A stretch of 64,000 bases of DNA from Pseudomonadota bacterium (GCA_025357635.1 JANXOV010000144.1:1-64000); one strand, 5' to 3'; shown: positions 29,022 through 39,643, numbered from the stretch's first letter. Translations and numbers: made by a program. The notes: generated by a model from the sequence alone, not told the origin.

Positions 29022-29807
29022 CTAGAGTTGTCGCTCGAGTGTCGACGCCACCTCGCGCATGCGTGGCAGAAATTGGTCGACTGCCGCACGCAGGGGTACG
29101 GCAGTGGCGGAAAACCGCACCATCAGTGTGGCCAACGCGCGGTTCTGATTCTGGATTGGAATCGCAAGACTGGTCTCTTCCGACACGCGCCGTGCGCGCG
29201 TCGCCATGCCGAACCCTTGGGCGCGTGTCTCGCTCAACAAGCGCTCGAGTTCCTGCCGGTCCTGTGCCAGCCGGTCGTCGGGGCGCGAGGAGCGCGACAG
29301 CAGGTCGATGAGGGCATCGCGTTGCGGCGGCGTGCAATATGCAAGGTAGGCACGTCCTGCGGCGTTGGTGAGCATGGGAATGCGTGTGCCGACGCTGTTC
29401 TGCTCCAGGGCCAGCGGACTTTGACGGTCCGTGCTCTCGCGCACGAGCATGTTGGGCCCCGAAGGTGTGGCGATGCTGAGCGGCCAGACGATTTCTTTGC
29501 ACAGCGCGGCCAGCAGCGGTTTGGCGCGCTGCGCAAGCGCAGCCTCGGCATCGAAACCGCCGGACAACGCGCACACCATGATGGTGGGCAGATAGCAATC
29601 GTCACGCCGGTCGCGCTCGACATAGCCCGCGGCGCGCAGCGTTTCAAGGATGCGATAGGTCGTGGTGCGCGGCAGTTTCACCGCGAGCGCGAGCGTGTTG
29701 ATGGGGGCCCGCTGCAAGCGGTTCAATTCCATGAGCACGTCGAGGCCACGGTTCAGCGCGCGGATGGGGCGGGTGGATTCTGTCGGCGTCTCGACCTTTT
29801 CAAGCAT
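29022..29807 (-). CDS. IclR-family transcriptional regulator
   Basis: IRALNRGLDVLMELNRLQRAPINTLALAVKLPRTTTYRILETLRAAGYVERD. Confidence 0.88.
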   Translation of the reverse strand: MLEKVETPTESTRPIRALNRGLDVLMELNRLQRAPINTLALAVKLPRTTTYRILETLRAAGYVERDRRDDCYLPTIMVCALSGGFDAEAALAQRAKPLLAALCKEIVWPLSIATPSGPNMLVRESTDRQSPLALEQNSVGTRIPMLTNAAGRAYLAYCTPPQRDALIDLLSRSSRPDDRLAQDRQELERLLSETRAQGFGMATRARRVSEETSLAIPIQNQNRALATLMVRFSATAVPLRAAVDQFLPRMREVASTLERQL

Positions 29808-29885
29808 GGCGGTAATTCAAGTGGCTAACGAAACTGAAGTTGGCATAGTTTAGCCTGAACGCACCGCTGAACGGTTATGAAATGA

Positions 29886-31331
29886 TTACGAGTCAGTTTG
29901 ATTTTTCAGGGCCGACAGTGCCGCAAGCGCCCGCTTGCGCGCCGCGCCGTGATCTACGATGGGCAGCGGATAGCTAACTCCCAGTTCGATGCCGGCGCCC
30001 TGCAGCAGCTGCGGCGGCGCGTTCCACGGCGCGTGAATCCAATCGCTGGACAGCGCCGACAATTCCGGGATGAACTTGCGCACATAGTCGCCTGCGGCAT
30101 CGAACTTCTGCCCCTGCGATACAGGATTGAAGATGCGAAAAAAAGGCGCCGCATCCGCGCCGCATCCGGCGCTCCACTGCCAGCCGAGTGTATTGCTGGC
30201 CAGATCCGCATCCACCAGCGTGTCCCAGAACCAGCGCGCGCCCTCCTGCCAGGGGATCATCAAGTCCTTGACAAGAAACGAGGCGACGATCATGCGCACG
30301 CGGTTGTGCATCCAACCGGTTTTCCACAATTGCCGCATCCCCGCATCGACAATGGGGTAGCCCGTCTGGCCGCGCTGCCAGGCGCGCAGCGCGGCAGCGT
30401 CGTTGCGCCAGGCAAAGCGCGCAAACGGGGCGCGCAGCGGCTGCAGTGGCGTTTCCGGGAAATGGTACAGCAGGTGATGGGCAAATTCGCGCCAGCCGAT
30501 TTCAGTGAGAAAGCGCGATTCGCGCCAGCCGGCGATGCGGTTGTCGGCGGCATGCGCGCGCAGCGCATGCCAGATTTCCCGCGGACTGATCTGGCCGAAG
30601 TGCAGATACGGCGACATTCTGGACGTGCCATCCAGATCGGGCCGGTCGCGTGCCGCCGGATAGCCGCCCAGGGCGTGTCGCAGAAAGTGTTGCAGAAGAG
30701 CGTGAGCCTGATGGCTGCCGGGCGTCCATGCAGACTCAATGCCGGTGGCCCAGGCGATGCGCGGCAGCAGGTTCAGTTCCTCCAGGCTGCTGGAGCGGGG
30801 CCAGCGTTGCGGAGCTGGGAGCGAAGTGGGCGCAGGCAGGGGAGGCGCAGGGTCGGCCAGGCTCAGGCACTGCCGCCAGAATGGCGTGAACACCTGATAG
30901 GGTCCGCCGCTCTTGGTGTTGATTTCCCACGGTTCGCGCAGCAGCGCGCCGTTGAAGCTTTCACAGTGCAGCTTTTCCCCGCGCAGCATGGATTTGATGC
31001 GCGCATCGCGCGTGATTGCAGCCGGCTCGTAACGGCGATTCCAGACGATGCGATCGGCCTGCGTCTGGCTCGCAATGTTCAACAATTCCGCGCCGGTATC
31101 CGCGCAACTGCGCAGGATCAGCTCCGAGCCGCGTTGTCTGAGATCCTCGCGCAGCGCCCGCAGGCTGTGGTGCAGCCACCAGCTCGATGCGCCACCGGCC
31201 GCCCAGGGGCTTTCTTCCCCGGGGGCGTGTATATAGACGGGGATGACCGGGTCGGGGCCCTTCAGTGCGAAAGCCAAGGCTGGGTTGTCCGCGAGACGCA
31301 GATCCTGTCGAAACCAAAGGAGGGTGGGCAT
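29886..31331 (-). CDS. phrB: Deoxyribodipyrimidine photolyase
   Basis: LLWFRQDLRLADNPAL; GRTRSGYP-type region GQTGYPIVDAGMRQLWKTGWMHNRVRMIVASFLVKDL. Confidence 0.93.
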   Translation of the reverse strand: MPTLLWFRQDLRLADNPALAFALKGPDPVIPVYIHAPGEESPWAAGGASSWWLHHSLRALREDLRQRGSELILRSCADTGAELLNIASQTQADRIVWNRRYEPAAITRDARIKSMLRGEKLHCESFNGALLREPWEINTKSGGPYQVFTPFWRQCLSLADPAPPLPAPTSLPAPQRWPRSSSLEELNLLPRIAWATGIESAWTPGSHQAHALLQHFLRHALGGYPAARDRPDLDGTSRMSPYLHFGQISPREIWHALRAHAADNRIAGWRESRFLTEIGWREFAHHLLYHFPETPLQPLRAPFARFAWRNDAAALRAWQRGQTGYPIVDAGMRQLWKTGWMHNRVRMIVASFLVKDLMIPWQEGARWFWDTLVDADLASNTLGWQWSAGCGADAAPFFRIFNPVSQGQKFDAAGDYVRKFIPELSALSSDWIHAPWNAPPQLLQGAGIELGVSYPLPIVDHGAARKRALAALSALKNQTDS

Positions 31332-31404
31332 ACGGGATTATGGGCCAGATCGGCTACAATTCCAGATCAAATCAGAGTCACCCCACGGAGTCGATGGAAC
31401 AGTC

Positions 31405-32463
31405 ATGACGGCAGAATCTGCGCAGCACACGGGCACGCCCAAGAATACGGATGTGGTGATCATTGGCGCAGGCCCGGTGGGACTGTTTCAAATCTTCGAG
31501 CTGGGGCTGCTCGGCATCCAGGTGGACATCGTCGATTCGCTGAGCCAGCCTGGCGGCCAGTGCACGGAGCTGTATCCGGATAAACCCATCTACGACATTC
31601 CGGCGCTGCCCATTTGCGGCGCACAGGAGTTGATCGATCGGCTGATGGAGCAAACCAAGCCGTTTGGCGCTGCATTTCATCTGGGCCAGGAAGTCACCGA
31701 ACTGCAGAAGCTGGACAATGGCTCGTTCCAGGTCGGCACATCGACCGGCACGCGCTTCATTGCGCGCACCGTGGTGATCGCCGGCGGCGTCGGGTCCTTT
31801 CAGCCGCGGCGGCTGAGCGTTCCCGGCGTCGAGAGCTTCGAAGGAAAGAACGTGCATTACCGCGTCAAATCCGCGGCCGATTTTCACGGCAAGGATCTGC
31901 TGATCCTGGGCGGCGGCGATTCCGCTCTGGACTGGACGGTGGCCTTGTGTGAAAAGGCCCGGACCCTGAGCTTGGTGCACCGCCGAGCCGAGTTTCGTGG
32001 CGCGCCGGCCACTGCCGCGCGCATGAAGGAATTGGTCGAGGCAGGAAAAATGCGCTTTTTCCAAGGCACCGTGCAGGCGTTGCAAGTTCAGGGCGAGCGG
32101 CTGACCGGAGTGACCATTCAAACCGCCGATGGACAGAACCCGACGCTTCCGGCCGAGCATGTGCTGGCATTTTTCGGGCTCCACCCGAAGCTGGGGCCGA
32201 TCGCCGAATGGGGCCTTGAACTGGAAAAGAAGGCATTGAAGGTGGACACGGAAAAATTCCAGACTAGCGTGCCGGGCATTTTCGCCATCGGCGACATCAA
32301 CACCTACCCGGGAAAGAAGAAGTTGATCCTGAGCGGGTTTCATGAGGCGGCGCTGACGGCATTCGCGATCCAGCATCATCTGAACCCGGAGAAGCGTCAG
32401 TTCCTGCAATACACGACCACCAGCCCGATCATGCAGAAGCGGCTGGGCGTCATTGTAGCGTGA
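31405..32463 (+). CDS. Ferredoxin--NADP+ reductase (thioredoxin reductase-like type)
   Basis: VVIIGAGPVGLFQIFELGLLGI; GGGDSALDW; FAIGDINTYPGKKKLILSGFHEAAL. Confidence 0.88.
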   Translation: MTAESAQHTGTPKNTDVVIIGAGPVGLFQIFELGLLGIQVDIVDSLSQPGGQCTELYPDKPIYDIPALPICGAQELIDRLMEQTKPFGAAFHLGQEVTELQKLDNGSFQVGTSTGTRFIARTVVIAGGVGSFQPRRLSVPGVESFEGKNVHYRVKSAADFHGKDLLILGGGDSALDWTVALCEKARTLSLVHRRAEFRGAPATAARMKELVEAGKMRFFQGTVQALQVQGERLTGVTIQTADGQNPTLPAEHVLAFFGLHPKLGPIAEWGLELEKKALKVDTEKFQTSVPGIFAIGDINTYPGKKKLILSGFHEAALTAFAIQHHLNPEKRQFLQYTTTSPIMQKRLGVIVA

Positions 32464-33332
32464 TTGATATGGACCAACTGCTCGCCGACCTCCTCAAGGT
32501 CCTGACGCTCGAACGCATCGAACTGAATTTGTTTCGCGGTGAGAGCCGTGACATCGGCAGCCCGCAGGTGTTCGGCGGGCAGGTCCTCGGTCAGGCCCTG
32601 GTGGCCGCCTCCGGCACGGTGACGGGCCGCGAGGTGCATTCCTTCCACGCCTATTTTCTGCGCCGCGGCGATTTCAACTTTCCCATCGTCTACGAAGTCG
32701 ACCGCGCACGCGATGGCAATCACTTTTCGACGCGGCGGGTGGTTGCCATCCAAAACGGCGAGCAGATCTTCAACATGTCGGCCTCCTTCCAGTTGCCCGA
32801 GGAGGGGCTTGATCATCAAATGGACATGCCGGTCGTGCCTGCGCCGGAGACGCTTCGCGATCTGCAATCCCATGCGCAGGAATGGATCGCGCACATCCCG
32901 GAGAGACTGCGCAACGTATTGGCTCACAGCCGGCCCTTCGAGTTTCGACCCGTGCAGCCGGCCGACTACCGCAACCCACAGAAGCTTGCGCCGCAGAAGA
33001 GCGTCTGGTTCAAGGCGGCCGACCGGCTGCCCGACAATGAGGCGCTGCACCGCTCATTGCTGGCCTATGTTTCTGACTACGCGCTGCTGGAAACCGCGCT
33101 GATGCCGCATGCGATCACGCCGATGTCCGCCCCGCTGATCATGGCGAGCATCGATCACGCAATGTGGTTTCATCGCAGCGTGCGGGTGGACGACTGGCTG
33201 CTGTATTCCACCGACAGCCCGAGCGCCTCCGGCGCGCGCGGCTTTGCCCGCGGCAGCGTTTTCTCGCGCGACGGACGACTGGTCGCCAGCACCGCGCAGG
33301 AAGGCTTGATGCGCGTTGCCAAACGCGACTAG
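32460..33332 (+). CDS. tesB: Acyl-CoA thioesterase II
   Basis: RGESRDIGSPQVFGGQVLGQAL; ASIDHAMWFHRSVRVDDWLLYSTDSPSASGARGFARG. Confidence 0.92.
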   Translation: MIDMDQLLADLLKVLTLERIELNLFRGESRDIGSPQVFGGQVLGQALVAASGTVTGREVHSFHAYFLRRGDFNFPIVYEVDRARDGNHFSTRRVVAIQNGEQIFNMSASFQLPEEGLDHQMDMPVVPAPETLRDLQSHAQEWIAHIPERLRNVLAHSRPFEFRPVQPADYRNPQKLAPQKSVWFKAADRLPDNEALHRSLLAYVSDYALLETALMPHAITPMSAPLIMASIDHAMWFHRSVRVDDWLLYSTDSPSASGARGFARGSVFSRDGRLVASTAQEGLMRVAKRD

Positions 33333-33340
33333 GGGCGCCA

Positions 33341-33517
33341 ATGTCCACCGCCGCACTCATCATCATCGCCGTCGTGGGGCTGCTGGTGGGCGCGCTCATG
33401 GCGCTTCGCAGCAGCGCAAAAACCGGGATGCCCTCTCAGGAGGTGCTGGACCGGGCCAGGCGTCATGCACGCGAACTCGAGGCCGAGGAGAAGAAGGACG
33501 AGGATTCGCCCGGTTAG
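33341..33517 (+). CDS. Small DUF2897-like membrane protein
   Basis: MSTAALIIIAVVGLLVGALMALRSSAKTG...; ATG at 33341. Confidence 0.55.
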   Translation: MSTAALIIIAVVGLLVGALMALRSSAKTGMPSQEVLDRARRHARELEAEEKKDEDSPG

Positions 33518-33546
33518 CGGCGGGCAGCGTGGTCACCGGCCCCGGT

Positions 33547-34116
33547 TCAGTGGGTGGCTCGGGTCTCTTGCTCCAATTCCCACACCGTGCGCGCCAGCAC
33601 GTACAGATGGCAGTCCCACCAGCGGTTCTTGGCGCGGCGCGATTTGCGAAAAGTTGCTTCCCAGCGCATCCCGGTCTTTTCCAGCACGTTGAGCGATGCT
33701 CTGTTATTGACCTCGACCGTGGAAATAACCCGCTCGGCGTTCAGGTCGAAAAATGCCGCATCGGTCAGCGCCAGCGCGATTTCGGTCGCGAATCCCATGC
33801 CCCAGCTGGCGTGTTCGAGCATGTAGCCCAGGTCCATGACGCCTTTTTCGATCATGGACAGATCGCAGGCGCCGATGACACGGCCGGTCGCCGTGTGCTC
33901 GATCGCCAGCTCGAAGCGGGTGCGCGGCCGTTCGGATTGCGAGTCCAGCACGCCGTCCAGATAGTCGCGGCTGGCCTCTTCATCGCGCGGCCCGAAGAAC
34001 ATGTAGCGCGTCACGCGTGCATCGCCGGAAAAGGCGATGATGCTGGCGAGGTCCTGCTCTTGAAACTCGCGCAGGCAAAGCCGCTCGGTCTGTATCGGCA
34101 GCGTCAGGGTGCGCAT
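33547..34116 (-). CDS. GNAT-family N-acetyltransferase
   Basis: TERLCLREFQEQDLASI...GYMLEHASWGMGFATEIALAL...NNRASLNVLEKTGMRWE. Confidence 0.85.
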   Translation of the reverse strand: MRTLTLPIQTERLCLREFQEQDLASIIAFSGDARVTRYMFFGPRDEEASRDYLDGVLDSQSERPRTRFELAIEHTATGRVIGACDLSMIEKGVMDLGYMLEHASWGMGFATEIALALTDAAFFDLNAERVISTVEVNNRASLNVLEKTGMRWEATFRKSRRAKNRWWDCHLYVLARTVWELEQETRATH

Positions 34117-35405
34117 CAGCCGCGCGCCGCACCGGTCGCGATGACGGCGCGGCGCGAGCGCGGCTTGGTCAACAGCATCTGCACATTGCCGAGCTGCCGT
34201 TCCTCGAAGCCGCCTTCGCAATAGCAAAGATAATAGTCCCACATGCGGATGAACGAATCCGGATATCCCTGCGCACGCACCTCGGGCAGCCGCGACTCAA
34301 AGCGCTCACGCCACAGCCGCAAGGTGCGCGCGTAATGAGGCCCGATATCCTCCAAATGGGACAGCTTCATGTCGGTGGTGCGCGCCACGGAATCCACGAT
34401 GGCCTGCACCGACGGAATGAAACTGCCGGGAAAGATGAAGCGCTTGATGAAATCCACTGAGCGCGTCGCCTGCTCGTAGAACTGATCGGCGATGGTGATG
34501 GCCTGCAGCAGCATGGCGCCGTCGGATTTGAGCAAGCGGCCGCACTGTTTGAAGTACGTATCCACGAATTGGTGGCCGACGGCCTCGATCATCTCGATCG
34601 ACACGAGCGCATCGAACTCACCGCGCACGTCGCGGTAGTCGTCCTTCAGCAGGGTAATGCGATCGCTCAGACCGGCGCGCTCGATGCGCTCCTTGGTAAG
34701 GTCGTGCTGCTCCTGCGAGATGGTGGTCGTGGTCACGCGGCAGCCATAACGGCTGGCGGCATGAATGGCCAGGCCGCCCCAGCCGGTGCCTATTTCCAGC
34801 AGATGCTGACCGGGTCGCAGCGCCAGCTTGCTGCAGGCGGCGTCGAACTTGGCGATGGATGCTTCGTGCAACGTGGAGTGCGGATGCTCGAAAATGCCGC
34901 ACGAGTACGCCAGGGTCTCGTCCAGGAACAATTCGAAAAAGCGATTGCCAAGATCGTAGTGCGCTGCGATGTTGCGGCGGCTGCCAAGCTTGTCGTTGCG
35001 GTTGAGCCAGTGCGCCAGCTTGAACAGCGGCTCGCTGAGGCGCGACCAGCCCGAGTCGATGTCGTTCATCAAATGACGGTTGACCACCATCAGGCGCACC
35101 AGCGCAGTGAGGTTATCGCATCGCCAGGCATCGTTGATGTAGGCCTCGCCCGCCCCGACGGTGCCGCCGAACACCGCATCGGAATAAAACTCCGGCGAGC
35201 GCACGCGAATGGTGGAATCCAGGGGTGTTTCGGCGCTGAGGCGCCCGAATACGCGCTCCTGTCCGGCATCGATGAGCCGCAGTCGGCCATGCTGGATCTT
35301 GCTCAGCTGCGACATCAACAATATCTTGGCCAACCGCGTCAGCGCCGACAGGCTCTGCGGCTTGTCCTGCGTGTCAGCCTGTGCCGGAATGATGGAGGGC
35401 CTCAT
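34116..35405 (-). CDS. Cyclopropane-fatty-acyl-phospholipid synthase-family methyltransferase
   Basis: LLEIGTGWGGLAIHAASRYGCRVTTTTISQEQHDLTKERI; IEMIEAVGHQFVDTYF. Confidence 0.9.
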   Translation of the reverse strand: MRPSIIPAQADTQDKPQSLSALTRLAKILLMSQLSKIQHGRLRLIDAGQERVFGRLSAETPLDSTIRVRSPEFYSDAVFGGTVGAGEAYINDAWRCDNLTALVRLMVVNRHLMNDIDSGWSRLSEPLFKLAHWLNRNDKLGSRRNIAAHYDLGNRFFELFLDETLAYSCGIFEHPHSTLHEASIAKFDAACSKLALRPGQHLLEIGTGWGGLAIHAASRYGCRVTTTTISQEQHDLTKERIERAGLSDRITLLKDDYRDVRGEFDALVSIEMIEAVGHQFVDTYFKQCGRLLKSDGAMLLQAITIADQFYEQATRSVDFIKRFIFPGSFIPSVQAIVDSVARTTDMKLSHLEDIGPHYARTLRLWRERFESRLPEVRAQGYPDSFIRMWDYYLCYCEGGFEERQLGNVQMLLTKPRSRRAVIATGAARG

Positions 35406-36148
35406 GTTCGCACCGGATGATCGTACAGCGGGGTCTTTTTCAGCCACAACTTCAGCGCCTGCCAGTGGATGGCCGCGGCGACCTGGACGGTCATCAGCGG
35501 ATAGCCCAGCAGCAGGCGCACCAGGGCGGCCGCGCTGAAGGGTACGCGGTTCAATGACAACGTGGCGTCGAACATCGAGCGGCCTTCGCGAAAGTTTTGC
35601 ATGTGGACGAACAAGTGATCGTCGGGCGCATTGAAACGCCACTCATATTGCATGTCCATGGGCATGAATGGCGATACGTGGAAACGCTTGTCGAAGGCGA
35701 ACCGCTGCACGCGTTGCGGATGTTGCGTCGCATCCAGGACATAGGCATGGCGCTCGCCCCAGGGCGTATTGGTGATCTCCGCCACGATGGTTTCCACTCG
35801 GGCATCCTGGGCGTCGAAACAGTAGTAAAAGCTGACCGGATTGAAGCAGTGTCCGAAGTAGCGCAGGTGGGTCAGCAGTCGGATGGGGCCCTGCGGACGC
35901 CTCGACAGGCGCTTTTCGATCAGATCGCGCACGGCGGTGTCCAGCGGCACGGAGTCCGGGCCCAGATAGTCGCTGCGCTTGAACCGCGCCAGCGCCCAGC
36001 GCCGCGCCGACCAGAACGGAACGCCGTCGAACAGCCGCGGCAGTTCCGCCAGATCGATGTACAGCATGAACATCCGGTAGGAGAACCGGTTGCGGGTCGG
36101 CGCCGTGCGCCGGTGCCTAACCCGCCCTTTGTAAATGCGGCTGTGCAT
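35402..36148 (-). CDS. DUF1365 family protein
   Basis: MHSRIYKGRVRHRRTAPTRNRFSYRMFMLYIDLAELPRLFDG; LTHLRYFGHCFNPVSFYYCFD. Confidence 0.88.
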   Translation of the reverse strand: MHSRIYKGRVRHRRTAPTRNRFSYRMFMLYIDLAELPRLFDGVPFWSARRWALARFKRSDYLGPDSVPLDTAVRDLIEKRLSRRPQGPIRLLTHLRYFGHCFNPVSFYYCFDAQDARVETIVAEITNTPWGERHAYVLDATQHPQRVQRFAFDKRFHVSPFMPMDMQYEWRFNAPDDHLFVHMQNFREGRSMFDATLSLNRVPFSAAALVRLLLGYPLMTVQVAAAIHWQALKLWLKKTPLYDHPVRT

Positions 36149-37394
36149 GACCGGACTGTTGTTTGAATTGCGCCAGCGCGTTGAGTGCGCTGCGTACGCC
36201 GTCTTCGTGGAAACCGTAACTCCAGTACGCGCCGCAGTAGTAGGTGCGCCGCACGCCGCTGACTTCGGCATGGCGCTTCTGAGCCGCCACCGCGGCCGGC
36301 GTGTACACGGGATGATGATAGACGAGCCGCTGCAGAATCTTGGATTCATCCACGTCCGCTGACCGGTTCAAGGTCAGCATGAATTGAACCGGTGCGCGCA
36401 GCGATTGCAGGATGTTCATGTTGTAGGTGACAGTGACGCGCTCGTACTGCTCGATGGGCAGATGATAGTTCCAAGCCGCATGCGCCAGATTCCGGCGCGG
36501 CATCATGCGCTTGTCCGTGTGCAACAGCGCTTCGTTGGCCTGGTAGCCGATGGCGCCGAGAATCTCCGACTCTTGCGGCGAGGGGTCGGACAGCAGTCGC
36601 AATGCCTGGTCGCTGTGGCAGGCGATGAACACCTGGTCGAAATTCTCGACCACGCCGGCGCGCGTGCGCAATGTGACCTGATGCGGCTGGCGCTGGATGG
36701 AGGTAACCGCCGAGTTGAGGCGGATATTGCGCGCCAGCGGCGCCGCGAGCCGCTTCATGTACTCGCGCGAACCGCCCTGGATGACCCTCCAGGTGGGGCG
36801 ATCGTTCACGCTCAGGAAGCCATGGTTTGAAAAAAATTCGACGAAAAAGCGCATCGGGAACTGCAGCATGTCCACGGGGCGCGAGGACCAGATTGCCGCG
36901 CCCATCGGTATGATGTAGTGATCCACGAAATACCGGGAGTAGCCTTCGCGCTGCAAGTACTCGCCCAGACTCAGATCGCTGGCCTGGCCACGCAGCAGCT
37001 CTGGCGCCGTGCGGTTGAATCTGACGATGTCGGCGACCATGCGCAGGAAGGAAGGCCGGACGAAGTTGCGCCGTTGCGCAAACAGCGCGTTGAGGGAGGT
37101 GCCGTTGTATTCCAGCCCGGTTTTCTCGCAGCGCACGCTGAAGCTCATGTTGCTGGGCTGCCAGGGCACGCCCAGTTCCTCCAGCAACTCGATGAATCGG
37201 GGGTAGGTCCAGTCGTTGTAGACGATGAAACCCGTGTCGATCGCATAAACCTGCCCCGCGTTCTCCACGTCCACGGTATGCGTGTGCCCGCCGACATAGT
37301 GGGCGGACTCGAACACGGTCACTTCATGGTCGCGGCATAGACGGTAGGCAGCCGTCATCCCGGAAATTCCCGACCCGATCACAGCAATGCGCAT
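36117..37394 (-). CDS. FAD-dependent amine oxidase-like oxidoreductase
   Basis: MRIAVIGSGISGMTAAYRLCRDHEVTVFES; VGGHTHTVDV. Confidence 0.88.
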   Translation of the reverse strand: MRIAVIGSGISGMTAAYRLCRDHEVTVFESAHYVGGHTHTVDVENAGQVYAIDTGFIVYNDWTYPRFIELLEELGVPWQPSNMSFSVRCEKTGLEYNGTSLNALFAQRRNFVRPSFLRMVADIVRFNRTAPELLRGQASDLSLGEYLQREGYSRYFVDHYIIPMGAAIWSSRPVDMLQFPMRFFVEFFSNHGFLSVNDRPTWRVIQGGSREYMKRLAAPLARNIRLNSAVTSIQRQPHQVTLRTRAGVVENFDQVFIACHSDQALRLLSDPSPQESEILGAIGYQANEALLHTDKRMMPRRNLAHAAWNYHLPIEQYERVTVTYNMNILQSLRAPVQFMLTLNRSADVDESKILQRLVYHHPVYTPAAVAAQKRHAEVSGVRRTYYCGAYWSYGFHEDGVRSALNALAQFKQQSGHAQPHLQRAG

Positions 37395-37578
37395 GCGGTA
37401 TGGCGATCCTTTATCGCGCCGGCTTCAGCTCCGGCGTTCATGCTTTATTCGGACAGTGGGGCTGGGTGGATGCACCCGGCGTCGCCTATTTTGCAGTAGA
37501 CCTCGGCAGAGCGCTACCGGCCCTAAATTGGGCCAGCAGGCCCCCGGCGCCGGCGCACTCTTAGGCACGGAAGGGCAA

Positions 37579-38541
37579 TCAAAGGCGGCGTGAGGAATCC
37601 CGAATGGTGGCCGGAACGGGGTTCAGGTCCCAGATGAGGCCGGTGAAGGACAGCAGCTTGAGCAGATAGAAGGTGATGTCGACCTCCCACCAGTAAAAAC
37701 CCTGCCGGACCGAGGAGGGGTAGTGGTGGTGGTTGTTGTGCCAGCCTTCGCCCAGGGTCAGCATCGCCAGCCAAGGGTTGTTGCGGCTGTCATCGTTGGT
37801 CTTGTAGCGCTGCCGGCCGAACACGTGCGAGAGCGAATTGATGGTGTAGGTGCCGTGATAGGTGAGCACGGTTGAGACGAAAAAGCCCCAGACCAGCATC
37901 TGTGCGCCATTGGTCCGAAGTTCAGGCGCAACGCTTTCGAGCAGCACACCGAACAGGAACACGGCCAGGCCCAGCATGAACGGCACGAATATGTCGAACC
38001 GGTCCAGGAAGCGCAGCTCCGGGTATTTCATCAGATCTTTGACGCGATTCAGATCGGGCGCGAAGTGCTTTCCCGACAGGAACCAGCCCATGTGGCTCCA
38101 GAAAAAACCCTGCTGCCGCGGCGAGTGCACGTCACTGGGCTTGTCGGAAAACGCGTGGTGATGACGGTGATGCGCTGCCCACCAGATGGGGCCGCGCTGC
38201 ACTGCTGAGGCCCCGAGGATGCCGAACAGCAACTGCCCCGCACGCGAGGTCTTGAAGCTGCGGTGTGAAAAGTAGCGGTGATAGAAGCCGGTGATTGCGA
38301 ACATGCGCACCAGATACAGGACGAGGGCAGTGGCCAGCGCCGCCCAGCTGAATCCGACCCAGATGATCGCCAGGCACGCCACATGCATTCCCAGGAACGG
38401 TAGCACGCGTCCCCACTCGACCTGATGATCGTTCTGTCGGGATGCCGGTGTCGCGGAGGAGGTATCGAACCAGCCTCGCAAGGTGCGCAGCAGACGCGCA
38501 AACAGGTTCGTGCGGACCGGGGAATCAGGCGGATACATCAT
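37579..38541 (-). CDS. Acyl-CoA/fatty acid desaturase
   Basis: His boxes HRYFSH, HRHHHA, HNNHH. Confidence 0.9.
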   Translation of the reverse strand: MMYPPDSPVRTNLFARLLRTLRGWFDTSSATPASRQNDHQVEWGRVLPFLGMHVACLAIIWVGFSWAALATALVLYLVRMFAITGFYHRYFSHRSFKTSRAGQLLFGILGASAVQRGPIWWAAHHRHHHAFSDKPSDVHSPRQQGFFWSHMGWFLSGKHFAPDLNRVKDLMKYPELRFLDRFDIFVPFMLGLAVFLFGVLLESVAPELRTNGAQMLVWGFFVSTVLTYHGTYTINSLSHVFGRQRYKTNDDSRNNPWLAMLTLGEGWHNNHHHYPSSVRQGFYWWEVDITFYLLKLLSFTGLIWDLNPVPATIRDSSRRL

Positions 38542-38598
38542 TGAAACTCGTTCGCGGCATGCGAGTACTTAAGGGGCGTTGATGGTGTTGGGCGCAGT

Positions 38599-39474
38599 CT
38601 ATTGGTTGCGCAGGGCCGCAATCCGCTCATCCAGCGGAGGATGACTCATGAACAAGCGCTGCAGTCCTTGCGCGCGGCCGGCATTGATGGCAAAGGCCTG
38701 CATCTGCTCCGGCAGCGGGCCATCGTGGCCGCGCTTCAGCGCTTCCAGGGCGCCGATCATGTTCTGCGTGCCGGTGAGGCTGGCGCCGCCCGCGTCGGCG
38801 CGGAACTCACGCCGCCGGGAGAACCACATGACGATCATGCTCGCCAGGATCCCCAGCACCAGCTGCGCCACCATGGTGGAGATGAAATAGCCGATACCCG
38901 CGCCTTCGCGGTCGTTTCTGAAGATCGCGCGGTCGACGAAGCTGCCGATGATGCGCGAGAGGAAAATGACGAAGGTGTTCACCACGCCTTGTATCAGCGT
39001 CAGCGTCACCATGTCGCCATTGGAGACATGGGTGATTTCATGCCCCAGAACCGCCTCGGCCTGCGAGCGCGACATGCTGGAGAGCAGGCCGGAGCTGACC
39101 GCTACCAGCGCCGCATTGCGCCTCGCGCCGGTCGCAAACGCATTCATGTCGGGCGAATCGAAAATGCCGACCTCGGGCATGCCGATGCCGGCCTGATTGG
39201 CCAGCCGGGTCACGGTGTTAACCAGCCAATGTTCCTGCTCGGTTTGCGGCTGGGTGATGACTCGCACGCCCATCATGCGCTTGGCGGTCCATTTGGAGAT
39301 GGCCAGGGAAATTAATGAACCGCCAAAGCCGAACACCGCAGCCATGACCAGCAGACCGCCGTATCCGCCGCTGCCGAAATGCACGCCAAAAGCGCTTTCG
39401 AGCACGAACAGGACCAGGCTCAGCAAAGCCAGAACGGCAAGGTTGGTGGCGATGAACAGGAAGATGCGCTTCAT
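38599..39474 (-). CDS. htpX: Protease HtpX
   Basis: Zn-metalloprotease [24 protein letters not shown]. Confidence 0.95.
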   Translation of the reverse strand: MKRIFLFIATNLAVLALLSLVLFVLESAFGVHFGSGGYGGLLVMAAVFGFGGSLISLAISKWTAKRMMGVRVITQPQTEQEHWLVNTVTRLANQAGIGMPEVGIFDSPDMNAFATGARRNAALVAVSSGLLSSMSRSQAEAVLGHEITHVSNGDMVTLTLIQGVVNTFVIFLSRIIGSFVDRAIFRNDREGAGIGYFISTMVAQLVLGILASMIVMWFSRRREFRADAGGASLTGTQNMIGALEALKRGHDGPLPEQMQAFAINAGRAQGLQRLFMSHPPLDERIAALRNQ

Positions 39475-39504
39475 GGATGGATGCAACCTCAATTTGAATG
39501 CAGA

Positions 39505-39533
39505 AGGTCGGGACTTCCCTGCCAATTTTCAAG
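39505..39533 (-). promoter_or_regulatory. Sigma32-like promoter candidate upstream of htpX
   Basis: Minus strand CTTGAAA-N14-CCCGACCT versus heat-shock consensus CTTGAAA-N13/14-CCCCATNT. Confidence 0.4.
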
Positions 39534-39615
39534 GGACCGGCTTTCAAAATGCTCTGAAAACCTCCGGCGCCCATCAACCGCTGATTGGATGTAGTAAGGT
39601 TGTCGAAGTTCCGCT

Positions 39616-39643
39616 CTTGAGAATCGGTCAATCGTCTCAATGG
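39616..39643 (+). promoter_or_regulatory. Weaker sigma32-like promoter candidate upstream of cbpA
   Basis: CTTGAGA-N13-CTCAATGG, ~22 nt before the ATG. Confidence 0.3.

Noticed and set aside
29898-31583. 561-aa plus-strand ORF
   Set aside because: Antisense to the photolyase; low-complexity R/A/G-rich translation typical of shadow frames.
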